A DNA stretch of 64,000 nucleotides. Origin: an uncultured Algibacter sp. (GTDB lineage: Bacteria > Bacteroidota > Bacteroidia > Flavobacteriales > Flavobacteriaceae). Shown here piece after piece: positions 20,141 to 29,397 of this stretch. The first letter of the stretch is position 1; every line of letters begins with the position of its first letter. The notes under the pieces are model-generated. The model saw nothing but the letters and a program-made list of their open reading frames with translations, was not told the origin of the DNA and did not search any database. The stretch is taken from assembly GCA_937958265.1 (NCBI GenBank), contig CALGNX010000002.1, forward strand, positions 62,001 to 126,000, in the 5' to 3' direction. Both the position numbers and the translations under genes were made by a program.

Positions 20141-21069
20141 TAAATAAAAAAATAAGTCTGTTTTTTCTAAACCTTCTATTAATAGTCTTTTTTAGTGGGG
20201 TAATACATGCACAGCAAGTACCACATTATACGCAGTATATTTATAATATGCAGGTTTTAAACCCTGCTTATGTGGGTGTAAAGGCCGATTTATCTGCATC
20301 CATACTATCACGACAACAATGGGTGGGGGTTGAAGGCGCCCCAGAAACTAAAACCTTTTCTTTAAATGGAAGAATACGTAGTGGTTTAGGTGCAGGGATA
20401 ACTGTTATAAACGATAAAATTGGCTTAGCAGAAAGCACTAATGTTAGTGCAGATGCGTCTTACACCATACAAACATCGCAGTTTGGAAGACTTGCTGTTG
20501 GGTTAAAAGGTGGTTTAACCTATTTTTCTAATAACTTATCTCAAGGTTTAACACCGGATAACGATATTTATGAGTCTACTAATGGCAGATTTGCAAATAT
20601 AGGGTTTGGAGGTTTGTATTATACAGACCGTTTCATGATTGGACTTTCTATACCTAATGTTTTAAGCTCAAATTTATTTGAAATTTCTGAAACAACTTTT
20701 AGAAATAATACCATAAGTAATACCAATTATTTCTTAACAGGTGAAGTTGTTTTTGATCTTACCGAAAGTTTGAAATTTAAGCCATCGGCCATTTTAAAAT
20801 ATACACCTACACTTCCTTTAGCTTTTGATATTAATTCAAATATGTTATACAGAGAAACCCTTGAAGCAGGTTTTTCGTATAGATATAAAGAATCTATAAG
20901 TGCACTATTCGCTGTTATTTTGAACAAAAAAGTACGAATAGGTTATGCTTACGATTATCGATTAAGAGATTTTGGCGACAATCTAATATCGCATGAAATT
21001 ATATTAACTTTAAACCTAAATTTAAATAGGCAAACACGATGGCTGTATTTTGATAGGTGTTGTTTTTAA
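20137..21069 (+). CDS. PorP/SprF family type IX secretion membrane protein
   Basis: A 310-residue outer-membrane protein with a signal peptide ending at about 25 (GVIHAQQVPHYTQYIYN). It has the family hallmark YIYNMQVLNPAYVGVKADLS, followed by repeated beta-strand/turn units (SRQQWVGVEGAPETKTFSLN, GAGITVINDKIGLAESTNVS, FANIGFGGLYYTDRFMIGLS) and a C-terminal RIGYAYDYRLRDFGDNLISH. SprF/PorP proteins are needed for surface display of type B T9SS substrates such as SprB. The start codon overlaps the upstream stop (ATGA at 20137-20140), implying translational coupling to the adhesin gene. The tail ends RCCF, slightly longer than the usual strand end. Confidence 0.92.
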   Translation: MINKKISLFFLNLLLIVFFSGVIHAQQVPHYTQYIYNMQVLNPAYVGVKADLSASILSRQQWVGVEGAPETKTFSLNGRIRSGLGAGITVINDKIGLAESTNVSADASYTIQTSQFGRLAVGLKGGLTYFSNNLSQGLTPDNDIYESTNGRFANIGFGGLYYTDRFMIGLSIPNVLSSNLFEISETTFRNNTISNTNYFLTGEVVFDLTESLKFKPSAILKYTPTLPLAFDINSNMLYRETLEAGFSYRYKESISALFAVILNKKVRIGYAYDYRLRDFGDNLISHEIILTLNLNLNRQTRWLYFDRCCF

Positions 21070-21272
21070 AACAAGTAATGTTTTAACTAATGGTTTTAAT
21101 ATTTTGTTAATTTTTATAGCGGTTAAAAAAAGAATAGAGCGCCATGCAATAAAACTTGATAATTAGTCAAGTTTGTAATTAAATCTTCGCTAAAACATAA
21201 AAAAAATAGCAAGGTTTATGTTATAATTTACTAATATTATAATAAAACCACGTTAGGAATTTTAACTTGTAT

Positions 21273-21695
21273 TTAATTTAAAAATCTACTTTTTAACTCA
21301 GGGGTAGGCACCATACAAGACGCCTTTTTACCAAACCATTTATAACGATTTTTTGCTACAAACTCGTAAGCCCAGTTGCTAATAAAACTTGGTACTATTA
21401 TAAATATGGCAAGTAGTTTTGTTGGAAACGTTAAATGCCAAGCCACTTTTAAAGCAGCTTTAGCCTTAAAATGAATTGTTTCATTTTTTGGATAATATAG
21501 AATTATAGAATCCATTAAGTTAGTATCAATGTTAAATTTTTTAATAAGATGTTTCCCAAGTTCACCTTGTAAAGGTGCGAATAAAAACTGGTCGCTTTTA
21601 TCTCTTTTAATTACATACAAAACAGCGCTGTTACACAGGTTACAAACACCATCAAAAATTACTATTTTTTTATCTTCTGGGAGTTTAAAATTCAC
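21273..21695 (-). CDS. DCC-family thiol-disulfide oxidoreductase (DUF393)
   Basis: A 140-residue protein of the DCC family, named for the Asp-Cys-Cys motif seen here as IVIFDGVCNLCNSAV (about 11-25). The conserved FAPLQGELGKHLIKKF, a membrane-associated stretch (KLLAIFIIVPSFISNWAYEF) and YEFVAKNRYKWFGKK also match the family. The CxxC pair suggests a thiol-disulfide function, but members are little characterised. It is a single gene on the minus strand, convergent with the PorP/SprF gene across a 203-base gap. Confidence 0.88.
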   Translation of the reverse strand: MNFKLPEDKKIVIFDGVCNLCNSAVLYVIKRDKSDQFLFAPLQGELGKHLIKKFNIDTNLMDSIILYYPKNETIHFKAKAALKVAWHLTFPTKLLAIFIIVPSFISNWAYEFVAKNRYKWFGKKASCMVPTPELKSRFLN

Positions 21696-22059
21696 CTTGT
21701 AAAGTTTTTTTATTAATCGCTTAATGCATTACCAAAATACGTTACCATATTAAGTTGCTTATTTATTACTTCTTATACCAAGTAAAATATAAGAGAAGGC
21801 TAATAACTCGTTTTTACCGCACCTATATTTCAAAATAAAATAAAACCGTAGCTAATGCTATGTTTTGATTTTCTTTCTCATATAGGCACAATATAATTTA
21901 AGTTCTTAAGCCTAATTTTAAATCATATTTGGTATTGTAATATCAAAATTATTCGGTTGTTTAAGGCTTAGTGGTGGTGTTTAAGGCCTAAGTTGCCAAA
22001 TAAAAAGCATTAGCATCATTTTTTTTTATTTCCTCTAGCAGGCTAACTGCCACACATTA
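21696..22059. other. 364-base AT-rich intergenic region with short TTTAAGGC repeats
   Basis: No gene is seen. Two copies of TTTAAGGC occur near 21959 and 21978, and an inverted relative (TTAAGCCT) near 21905, so weak foldback is possible. It separates mutS2 (stop at 22060) from the downstream DCC gene on the same strand. Confidence 0.35.
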
Positions 22060-24225
22060 TTACTTAGCAGCTTCAACCAGCTCTAATTGATCAATACTTA
22101 CATTGGTAGTAAATACACCATAATTAACAACGGCTTTATTTTTTTCAATTTTATCTATAGTCCCTATGGCTCTGCCATCTTGCATACGCACGCGGTCGTT
22201 AATTTTTAATGTTGGTTTGGGTTTTGGTGCTTCAATAGCTTTTGCTTTAGCTAGCTTTTTCTTTTTTCTAATAACATTAACTTTCTTTTCGGCTTCTTGT
22301 TTTACTTGTGTTTCTTTAGCTTTTATAATTTTTTTCTGTTTGGCTGAAACTTTTTTACGTTTAGAGTTCTCTATTTGTACAACTTTGAAAAGTTCGCCCA
22401 TAAGTTCTTTTTTCTGCTTGTTATTAAAAAACTTTTCAGCGATATCATTAACTTTTTGCCCTAAGTAAATTAAGCGTTGATTACTATCATATAATTCTTG
22501 ATAACTTTCTAATTTTTTCTGAATTTTAATATTTATTTCTTCAAGTTTATCTGCTTCTTCAAGTTTCTTCTTTTCGTTTTCTTTTAACGATTGACCTGTT
22601 TTTTCAAGTCTAGAGCGTTCCTTTTGAAGCTTTGCAATAGTGGCATCAAAACGTACTTTACTGCGCTCAATTTTCTTTTTTGCACGATTTATTAAACTGT
22701 ACGGAATGCCATTTTTTTGTGCTACTTCAAAGGTAAAGCTACTTCCTGCTTGCCCAATAACTAGTTTAAATAAGGGTTCAAGGGTTTTTTCATCAAAAAG
22801 CATGTTGGCATTAAGCATATTTGGTAGCTCGTTAGCCAATATTTTTAAATTGGAATAATGTGTGGTAATAATACCAAATGCTTCACGGTGGTAAAATTCC
22901 TCTAAAAATGTTTCAGCCAAAGCACCCCCAAGTTCAGGGTCGCTTCCTGTTCCAAACTCATCAATTAAAAAAAGTGTATTTTTATTACACTTCTTCAAGA
23001 AATAGTTCATTTGTTTTAAGCGGTAACTGTATGTGCTTAAATGGTTCTCGATAGATTGGTTGTCGCCAATATCACTTAAAATTCTATCAAATAAACAAAC
23101 CGTACTACGTTCGTGTACAGGAATTAACATGCCGCTTTGTATCATAACCTGCAATAAGCCAACGGTTTTTAGAGTAATACTTTTTCCGCCGGCGTTAGGT
23201 CCAGAAATTACAATAATTCTACTGTCTTTTTTTAATTCGATACTTTGCGGAAACGTTTTTTGTTTTTTTTCTAAATTATTTAAGTATAGCAGTGGGTGGT
23301 AGGCATCGCGGAGTAGCATGCTTTTGTCTGTTGAAAATTCAGGGAGAATACCATTCATAGATTTTGCATATTTAGCTTTCGCTGAAATAACATCAATTTG
23401 AATTAAAAAGTCCTGGTAATCTTTTAATAGAGGTAAAAATGGGCGCATAAAATTGGTTACTTCTTTAAGTATCCGTGTAACTTCTTCGCCCTCTTCGTAT
23501 TCTAAATTATTAAGTTCTCTAGTATATTGTAAAGTGGTTTCTGGCTCAATATAAACAATGCTTCCTGTTTTACTACCGCCCATAATAGAGCCTTTTACTT
23601 TGCGTCTATACATTGCTTTAACAGCTAATACACGTTTGTTTTCTACTACCGATTCTCTAATATCATCCAAATATTCGAGGTTGTGGTACATGTTTAATGC
23701 GCTGCTAAAACTAGAATTTATTTTACCTTTAACCTTATTAATGGATTGTCGTAAATCAAATAATAAATTGGAGGCATTATCTTTAATGTCTCCAAACCGG
23801 TCTACAATGCCATCTACTTTCTCAATAATTACTTTGGTTACTTCAATATGAGAGGCAAAGCGGTTTAAATGAATGTAATATTCTTTGAATTTTTTAAGAA
23901 AAACAACAATAGCATTTACGCTAATGGACATTGCTACTATTTTTTTTAATCCGTGAACTTCTAAATACGTGTTTTCAATATTAAGAAGCTGTAATTCCTT
24001 ATCAATAGCATCAAAGCCATGGTTTGGTATACGATTGTCGTTTATTAAGGACGAGACATACTCGTTAGTTAAGTATAACGCGGTTTGTAACTTCTCTTGT
24101 GTACTGTAAGGTGAAATTTTTAAAGCTTCTTGTTTACCAAGTGGTGTAACGCAAAGTGTGCTTACTTGGTGTAAAACGGTTTGAAACTCTAAATCTTGTA
24201 ATGTTTTTTCGTGGATGTGTATCAT
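22060..24225 (-). CDS. MutS2-family ATPase lacking the Smr nuclease domain
   Basis: A 721-residue MutS2-type protein. In other bacteria MutS2 limits recombination and acts in ribosome rescue. The clamp/lever helices run through the first 300 residues. The ATPase core has Walker A GPNAGGKSITLKTVGL (about 342-357), ENHLSTYSYRLKQMNYFLKK, Walker B TLFLIDEFGTGSDPELGGAL and the trans-acting ITTHYSNLKILANE. A long charged coiled coil (about 515-640) and a Lys-rich linker follow. The protein ends in a small KOW/SH3-like segment (INDRVRMQDGRAIGTIDKIE) with no Smr domain after it, so it is about 60-80 residues shorter than the Bacillus form. It has its own -7 box (24256-24263). Confidence 0.92.
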   Translation of the reverse strand: MIHIHEKTLQDLEFQTVLHQVSTLCVTPLGKQEALKISPYSTQEKLQTALYLTNEYVSSLINDNRIPNHGFDAIDKELQLLNIENTYLEVHGLKKIVAMSISVNAIVVFLKKFKEYYIHLNRFASHIEVTKVIIEKVDGIVDRFGDIKDNASNLLFDLRQSINKVKGKINSSFSSALNMYHNLEYLDDIRESVVENKRVLAVKAMYRRKVKGSIMGGSKTGSIVYIEPETTLQYTRELNNLEYEEGEEVTRILKEVTNFMRPFLPLLKDYQDFLIQIDVISAKAKYAKSMNGILPEFSTDKSMLLRDAYHPLLYLNNLEKKQKTFPQSIELKKDSRIIVISGPNAGGKSITLKTVGLLQVMIQSGMLIPVHERSTVCLFDRILSDIGDNQSIENHLSTYSYRLKQMNYFLKKCNKNTLFLIDEFGTGSDPELGGALAETFLEEFYHREAFGIITTHYSNLKILANELPNMLNANMLFDEKTLEPLFKLVIGQAGSSFTFEVAQKNGIPYSLINRAKKKIERSKVRFDATIAKLQKERSRLEKTGQSLKENEKKKLEEADKLEEINIKIQKKLESYQELYDSNQRLIYLGQKVNDIAEKFFNNKQKKELMGELFKVVQIENSKRKKVSAKQKKIIKAKETQVKQEAEKKVNVIRKKKKLAKAKAIEAPKPKPTLKINDRVRMQDGRAIGTIDKIEKNKAVVNYGVFTTNVSIDQLELVEAAK

Positions 24226-24255
24226 TCCTTTGTGTCTGCGTATAATGGCGAACTA

Positions 24256-24263
24256 CAAAGTTA
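24256..24263 (-). promoter_or_regulatory. -7 box of the mutS2 gene
   Basis: TAACTTTG on the minus strand matches TAnnTTTG, 30 bases ahead of the start at 24225. No -33 TTTG was found at standard spacing. The octamer is identical to the one ahead of uvrA. Confidence 0.45.
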
Positions 24264-24544
24264 AGCAATATGTCTTTGATTTTTTAGTGAAGATGCATAC
24301 TTAAAAGGTAAAAATTATTGCCTAAGTTAAATTGTTATTAATAGCTTTTACGCAAATAAAAGGCATTAATTCTGCATTATGATTTTAACACTAATTATGC
24401 AGGCCAGAGCGAGTATTATAAATTCTAATAAGAAGTGTTAATAGTGTTTTAGCGTATTTTGTGTTGGTACATATTTAAAATTCAAAATAAAACCATTTTA
24501 TATTTAAACATATATTTACCAAATTACAAAAATATAAAAGCTAT
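24264..24544. other. AT-rich spacer between miaE and mutS2
   Basis: With the mutS2 promoter this makes a 319-base gap. The only structure seen is a weak inverted repeat, CTGCAT (24372-24377) with ATGCAG (24397-24402), which could end the miaE transcript. No reading frame is credible. Confidence 0.35.
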
Positions 24545-25126
24545 TTAGCCATGTATAGTTTCCGATTTGCCGTATTTTTGAATGACTTCAGCTTCAAAAT
24601 CTATAAGTTCTTGCCAGCGTTTATCCACATCTATATCTTGCCCGTATTGACGCGCAAATTTAATGAAGGTGGTATAGTGTCCGGCTTCACTAATCATTAA
24701 ATCATGATAAAATTTAGATAGTTCTGGGTCTTTTATTTCTTTTGAAAGTAATTTAAAACGCTCGCAACTTCTAGCTTCAATCATAGCAGAAAATAATAAG
24801 CGATCTACCATGGATTGTAATCTGCTACCGCCTTTATTCATAAATTTGTAAAGCTCGTTAACATAACTATCTTTACGTTCTCTGCCCAAGGTATAACCAC
24901 GTTGTTTAATAATATCGTGCACCATTTGGAAATGCTCTAATTCCTCTTGTGCAAGTTTAATTAATTCGGTAACCAATTCCTCATGTTCAGAATTGTGGGT
25001 AATAATGGTAATAGCATTAGTGGCTGCTTTTTGTTCGCACCAAGCATGATCGGTTAATATTTCTTCAATATTCGATTCTACGATATTTACCCAACGCGGA
25101 TCTGTTGCTAATTTTAAACCAAGCAT
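24545..25126 (-). CDS. miaE: tRNA 2-methylthio-N6-isopentenyladenosine-37 hydroxylase
   Basis: A 193-residue ferritin-like di-iron monooxygenase, MiaE, which hydroxylates the isopentenyl group of ms2i6A37 in tRNA. The di-iron ligands are visible: an early Glu in SNIEEILTDHAWCEQKAA, EELEHFQMVHDIIKQRG (ExxH, about 78-86), MIEARSCERF and SEAGHYTTFIKFARQYG (ExxH). Length is normal. The gene is monocistronic, 97 bases beyond the stop of the DUF5060 gene on the same strand. It implies that MiaA and MiaB act in this organism. Confidence 0.93.
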   Translation of the reverse strand: MLGLKLATDPRWVNIVESNIEEILTDHAWCEQKAATNAITIITHNSEHEELVTELIKLAQEELEHFQMVHDIIKQRGYTLGRERKDSYVNELYKFMNKGGSRLQSMVDRLLFSAMIEARSCERFKLLSKEIKDPELSKFYHDLMISEAGHYTTFIKFARQYGQDIDVDKRWQELIDFEAEVIQKYGKSETIHG

Positions 25127-25223
25127 AGTTTTTTTTGTAAAAATACTTATTTTATTTTTTAATCCTTTTAAACGATGTAATCTATTTGAGAATTACTTTA
25201 GTTTTACTTTTTATATTAAGAAA

Positions 25224-26990
25224 TTACTTGCTCTTTTTTATTAATACAACCCAGCTAGAGGTTTTATTATTGGGTGCGTTACCAATGGAGATGGTATTGC
25301 CAGAAGTTATTCTTGTGATTGATCCATTTTGTAAATCGCCACCATTTCGCGGGTCAAACCATGTAACACTAAAAACATTAGAACCTGGAATAGAAATAGT
25401 ACTTGTGCCGCCCTCGGGTAAAAAAAGAATGTAGTAGTCCTTATAATTTGTTAATAAGTAGCCATTACTTAATGCTAAATTGTTGTTTTCTAAGTCCCAA
25501 AAAGGTACTTTATTATTTAAAAAAAAGTTTTTAGCGTAGTTCATCCGTTTGTAATATGGAGCATACAGGGTGTAATCGTCTACCTTTATATCGCCATTAT
25601 GGGAGTAATAATGTACGCCTGCAGCACCTGCGATAATACTTGCCCATAAGGCATTTTTAGTCCAAAGATCTACATTTGGTAAATGGTTGCTGTAAGGTTC
25701 GGAATAGCGTACAACCCAGGCTTTTCCATTGGCTGTACTTAAATCTTTTATTTTTTTTGTTTCACCATAACCATGCGCAAATGTTTGGTAATTAGCTTGT
25801 AGTGATATGGTGGTTAATGCAGATTTTTTTGGTAAGGCCGTTAAAGCGGGGTAAAGTGAAAAATCTTTGGACGGGCCATTATGAATACTTATTAAATCGT
25901 TATACGGGCTTATAGCATCAATATAATGGGCAGCTTCTTCAACTTGCTGAGCCGAAAATTGGTCGTCGCCACTTGCCCAGTTTGCTTCTTCGCCAATGTT
26001 ATAAATAATATTTAAGTATCCAAATCTTGCTACCATTTCACGATAGTATAATTTTCGGCTGTTTGCAAAATTAGTTCTTTCGGTTTTTTCCATATCTTCA
26101 AACCAATTGCTATTTTCGGTTTCACTTAAAACAAATTCAGCTACCATGCCTTTATTGTACATGTGGTCGAAAACAATTTGCCATTGGTCTAATTTGGATA
26201 CGTCGTACGTTGTATAATTGGTTGTGTTAGGGAAGGGGTAAGCGTTTTTACCATCGCCTGTAATATTCATGGTTAAAAAATAATGTACATTCATACCTTG
26301 TTTAGCAAGGTAATTTATGGCGCCTATTATTCCTTTTCCTTTATTAATTTTCCAACTAGGGTCTCCTTCTGTATAGTTTAAGGCGATTTCCCTAAAATCG
26401 TGTCGCGCCTTTGTATTATCAAAATCGTTATATTCTAAAAAGGTTTCAGGGCTGTCTGTGCCAACTTCAAAATAGTAAGAGCCATTATCAAATTGGGCAA
26501 AATCTTTATTAACGTATTGCAGTTTTCCCTTTGCTCTAAAATCATTACCTGTTTTATCTGTTGGGGTAATTTTTATTTGTCCCGATTCGCCATGTATGGA
26601 GGTTTCTTTGCCTGTATTTGTATTTCTACTCACAGCAATGTTTTTACCGGTTTTAAACGCTACTTTATATTTCCAAACACCAGTTTGGTTTGGTGTAAAG
26701 TGAATGCGCCATTTATTGCCTTTGGTGGCCGATGTTTCGGCTGCATTACCATCGGCAGCAAAATATCCAGGTACCACATAAGTTTCGTTATTTGGGCTAG
26801 TAAGGGTTACAGACATTCTGTAATTTAAATATGTTTCTGGAGATTCATTTAAGTTTGGTCCCTCAAAGGTAATAGTTGTTTTATGGTATTGTTTTAGGTC
26901 TCCTGTTATAACATGGGGTTTTGTTTTGCATTGTATGAATAATAAAGTTAGAAACGCCCAAAGTATGTGTTTAAAATATTTTATTTTCAT
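25224..26990 (-). CDS. DUF5060-type glycoside-hydrolase-like lipoprotein
   Basis: A 588-residue probable surface or periplasmic lipoprotein; the N-terminus HILWAFLTLLFIQCKTK has a lipobox with Cys at about 21. Residues about 35-135 are a DUF5060-like beta-sandwich (YLNYRMSVTLTSPNNETYVV, RIHFTPNQTGVWKYKVAF). Residues 160-480 form a TIM-barrel-like region seen in DUF4038/GH families (GDGKNAYPFPNTTNY, VARFGYLNIIYNIGEEANW, AWVVRYSEPYSNHLP, GAAGVHYYSHNGDIKVDDYT). The C-terminal ~90 residues match the putative collagen-binding beta domain found at the end of these proteins (YYILFLPEGGTSTISIPGSN). The Glu in YNIGEEANW is a candidate catalytic acid. The likely role is polysaccharide degradation; the substrate is unknown and no SusCD pair is adjacent. 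Confidence 0.8.
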   Translation of the reverse strand: MKIKYFKHILWAFLTLLFIQCKTKPHVITGDLKQYHKTTITFEGPNLNESPETYLNYRMSVTLTSPNNETYVVPGYFAADGNAAETSATKGNKWRIHFTPNQTGVWKYKVAFKTGKNIAVSRNTNTGKETSIHGESGQIKITPTDKTGNDFRAKGKLQYVNKDFAQFDNGSYYFEVGTDSPETFLEYNDFDNTKARHDFREIALNYTEGDPSWKINKGKGIIGAINYLAKQGMNVHYFLTMNITGDGKNAYPFPNTTNYTTYDVSKLDQWQIVFDHMYNKGMVAEFVLSETENSNWFEDMEKTERTNFANSRKLYYREMVARFGYLNIIYNIGEEANWASGDDQFSAQQVEEAAHYIDAISPYNDLISIHNGPSKDFSLYPALTALPKKSALTTISLQANYQTFAHGYGETKKIKDLSTANGKAWVVRYSEPYSNHLPNVDLWTKNALWASIIAGAAGVHYYSHNGDIKVDDYTLYAPYYKRMNYAKNFFLNNKVPFWDLENNNLALSNGYLLTNYKDYYILFLPEGGTSTISIPGSNVFSVTWFDPRNGGDLQNGSITRITSGNTISIGNAPNNKTSSWVVLIKKSK

Positions 26991-27099
26991 ATGGTCTAAA
27001 GAGTTATTTGTGCATTTTAATTTACCAATAATTTTACTTTTAAAAAAGGAATTGATTACGAAGTTTTTTTTGAAAGAAAAGCTGTGATATGGGTTGGGA

Positions 27100-29202
27100 T
27101 TAACTAATGTAGTTCCAGATGTTTTTGTATTTAGCCATAGACTTATAGGTATTTAGAAATACTTGATTTTCTGGCTGTGCCATAGCGGGATCGTTTTTTA
27201 AAATTGTTTTAGCGTGGTATCTAGCCAATTGTAAAACATCATTATCTTTAATAATATCTGCGATTTTTAAATTTAAAACACCACTTTGTTGCGTACCCAT
27301 AATATCTCCTGGGCCTCGAAGGTGTAAATCGACTTCGGCAATTTGAAACCCGTCGTTAGTTTTTACCATGGTTTCTAGGCGTGTTTTGCTATTGGCGCTA
27401 AGTTTTTGGCTCGTCATTAAAATACAAAAACTTTGTTCTGCACCACGCCCTACACGGCCTCTTAATTGGTGCAATTGCGATAAACCAAAACGTTCTGCGC
27501 TTTCAACAATCATTACAGATGCATTTGGAACATTTACACCAACTTCAATTACTGTAGTAGCAACCATAATTTGGGTTTCGCCTTTTATAAAACGTTGCAT
27601 TTCGTAATCTTTATCAGCGGCTTTCATTTTTCCGTGTACAATGGATATTTGGTATTTTGGCATAGGGAAATCTCTAGAAATACTTTCATAGCCATCCATT
27701 AAATCCTTATAATCCATATGTTCATTTTCCTGAATTAATGGATAAACAATATAAATTTGTCGGCCTTTATCTATTTCATCACGAATAAATCTAAACACGT
27801 CTAAGCGATTTTTATCAAATCGATGTACCGTTTTTATAGATTTTCTTCCTGGTGGTAACTCGTCGATAACAGATATATCTAAGTCGCCATAAACCGACAT
27901 AGCTAAAGTTCTAGGAATGGGTGTAGCCGTCATCACTAAAATGTGGGGCGGTAGTGCGTTTTTTTGCCATAATTTACTTCTTTGTTTTACGCCAAACCTA
28001 TGCTGCTCGTCGATTACTGCAAGCCCTAAATTTTTAAACTTTACCTTGTCTTCTAATAAAGCATGAGTGCCAATTAAAATGTGCAATTCGCCATTCTCTA
28101 AAGCCTCATGAATAATACGTCTGCTTGAAGTTTTAGTAGATCCTGTTAGCAGTTTAATTTGGATTTCAAGTTTGTTGCACCACTCAAGTAAACCGTTGTA
28201 GTGTTGTGCTGCTAAAATTTCAGTAGGCGCCATTAGGCAAGCTTGAAAACCATTATCAAGTGCCATAAGCATAGACATGAAGGCTACAATAGTTTTGCCA
28301 GATCCTACATCGCCTTGTAGTAGTCTGTTCATTTGTGCATTACTACCTAAATCTGCTCTTATTTCTTTTAAAACGCGTTTTTGTGCATTGGTTAAATTAA
28401 AGGGTAAGTGGTTTTTAAAAAAGGCATTAAAGTATTTGCCTACCTGGTTAAAAGGGAAGCCTTTAATTTTCGATTTATGTATTAAATTTTTTATTATGAG
28501 TTGTAGTTGAATATAAAATAACTCTTCAAATTTTAACCGGAATTCCGCTTTTGCTAGTAGCTCTTGGTTACGCGGAAAATGGATGTTGAAAAGGGCAGTT
28601 TGTTTGTCAATTAATTTTAGTTCGGTACGTAAATTATCAGATAGAGTTTCAGTGAATTTACCTTTCGTTTCTAAAAACAATTGTTGCATTATTTTATTAA
28701 TTAACCTATTGGTAATACCTCTATTAGTTAATTTTTCGGTAGATGGGTAAACGGGTTGCATAGCAGTGCGCATGTTAGCTTTGTGTTCTTCTAACAATTC
28801 CATTTCTGGATGTGCCATATTAAATTTTCCGCTAAACCAATTGGTTTTTCCAAAGGCAACATATATTTTATTCAGTTCTAAACCTTCTTTTATCCATTTT
28901 TGTCCGCGAAACCATACCAATTCCATCATGCCTGTTTCGTCTTGAAAAGTAGCAACTAAGCGTTTACCACGTTTTTGTGCGACTTCTTTAAGGCTTTTTA
29001 ATTTACCAATAATTTGTACATCGGCATTATTGCGTTCTAGATCATTAATTTTATAAAATTGCGTTCTATCAATATACCTGTTTGGGAATAAATTAATTAA
29101 ATCTTGGTAGGTATGAATACCTAATTCCTTTCGAAATAATTCTGCTCTATTTGGGCCAACGCCTTTTAAGTAATCTATGGAGGTTTGTAAGTTAACAGAC
29201 AT
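27100..29202 (-). CDS. recG: ATP-dependent DNA helicase RecG
   Basis: RecG, which regresses stalled replication forks and migrates branched DNA, full length at 700 residues. The N-terminal wedge/OB domain starts at YLKGVGPNRAELFRKELGI. Helicase motifs in order are I GDVGSGKTIVAFMSM (about 297), Ia LMAPTEILAAQHYNGL, II VIDEQHRFGVKQR, III MTATPIPRTLAM, IV IVYPLIQENE, V VGVNVPNASVMIVESAERFG and VI QLHQLRGRVGR. The TRG-like tail GDIMGTQQSGVLNLKIAD is present. It is divergent from the PHP-ACT gene across 195 bases. Confidence 0.97.
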   Translation of the reverse strand: MSVNLQTSIDYLKGVGPNRAELFRKELGIHTYQDLINLFPNRYIDRTQFYKINDLERNNADVQIIGKLKSLKEVAQKRGKRLVATFQDETGMMELVWFRGQKWIKEGLELNKIYVAFGKTNWFSGKFNMAHPEMELLEEHKANMRTAMQPVYPSTEKLTNRGITNRLINKIMQQLFLETKGKFTETLSDNLRTELKLIDKQTALFNIHFPRNQELLAKAEFRLKFEELFYIQLQLIIKNLIHKSKIKGFPFNQVGKYFNAFFKNHLPFNLTNAQKRVLKEIRADLGSNAQMNRLLQGDVGSGKTIVAFMSMLMALDNGFQACLMAPTEILAAQHYNGLLEWCNKLEIQIKLLTGSTKTSSRRIIHEALENGELHILIGTHALLEDKVKFKNLGLAVIDEQHRFGVKQRSKLWQKNALPPHILVMTATPIPRTLAMSVYGDLDISVIDELPPGRKSIKTVHRFDKNRLDVFRFIRDEIDKGRQIYIVYPLIQENEHMDYKDLMDGYESISRDFPMPKYQISIVHGKMKAADKDYEMQRFIKGETQIMVATTVIEVGVNVPNASVMIVESAERFGLSQLHQLRGRVGRGAEQSFCILMTSQKLSANSKTRLETMVKTNDGFQIAEVDLHLRGPGDIMGTQQSGVLNLKIADIIKDNDVLQLARYHAKTILKNDPAMAQPENQVFLNTYKSMAKYKNIWNYIS

Positions 29203-29354
29203 AATAGCGAAATTAAGAATTTCTTATAAAACACAGAAGTATTAAATTTCTAAAGTCATGTAGAAGCTAAAACTCTTCACAACAAATACGAGTTTATTAA
29301 TTGCATTGTATTTAAAAAATAAGCTATTAGACTCAATATTACATTTTCAATCGT

Positions 29355-29362
29355 TAAATTTG
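29355..29362 (+). promoter_or_regulatory. -7 box of the PHP-ACT gene
   Basis: TAAATTTG matches TAnnTTTG and lies 35 bases ahead of the ATG at 29398, in the gap divergent from recG. Confidence 0.45.
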
Positions 29363-29397
29363 AAACTATTAAAAGTTAATTTAACTAATAAGTATTG

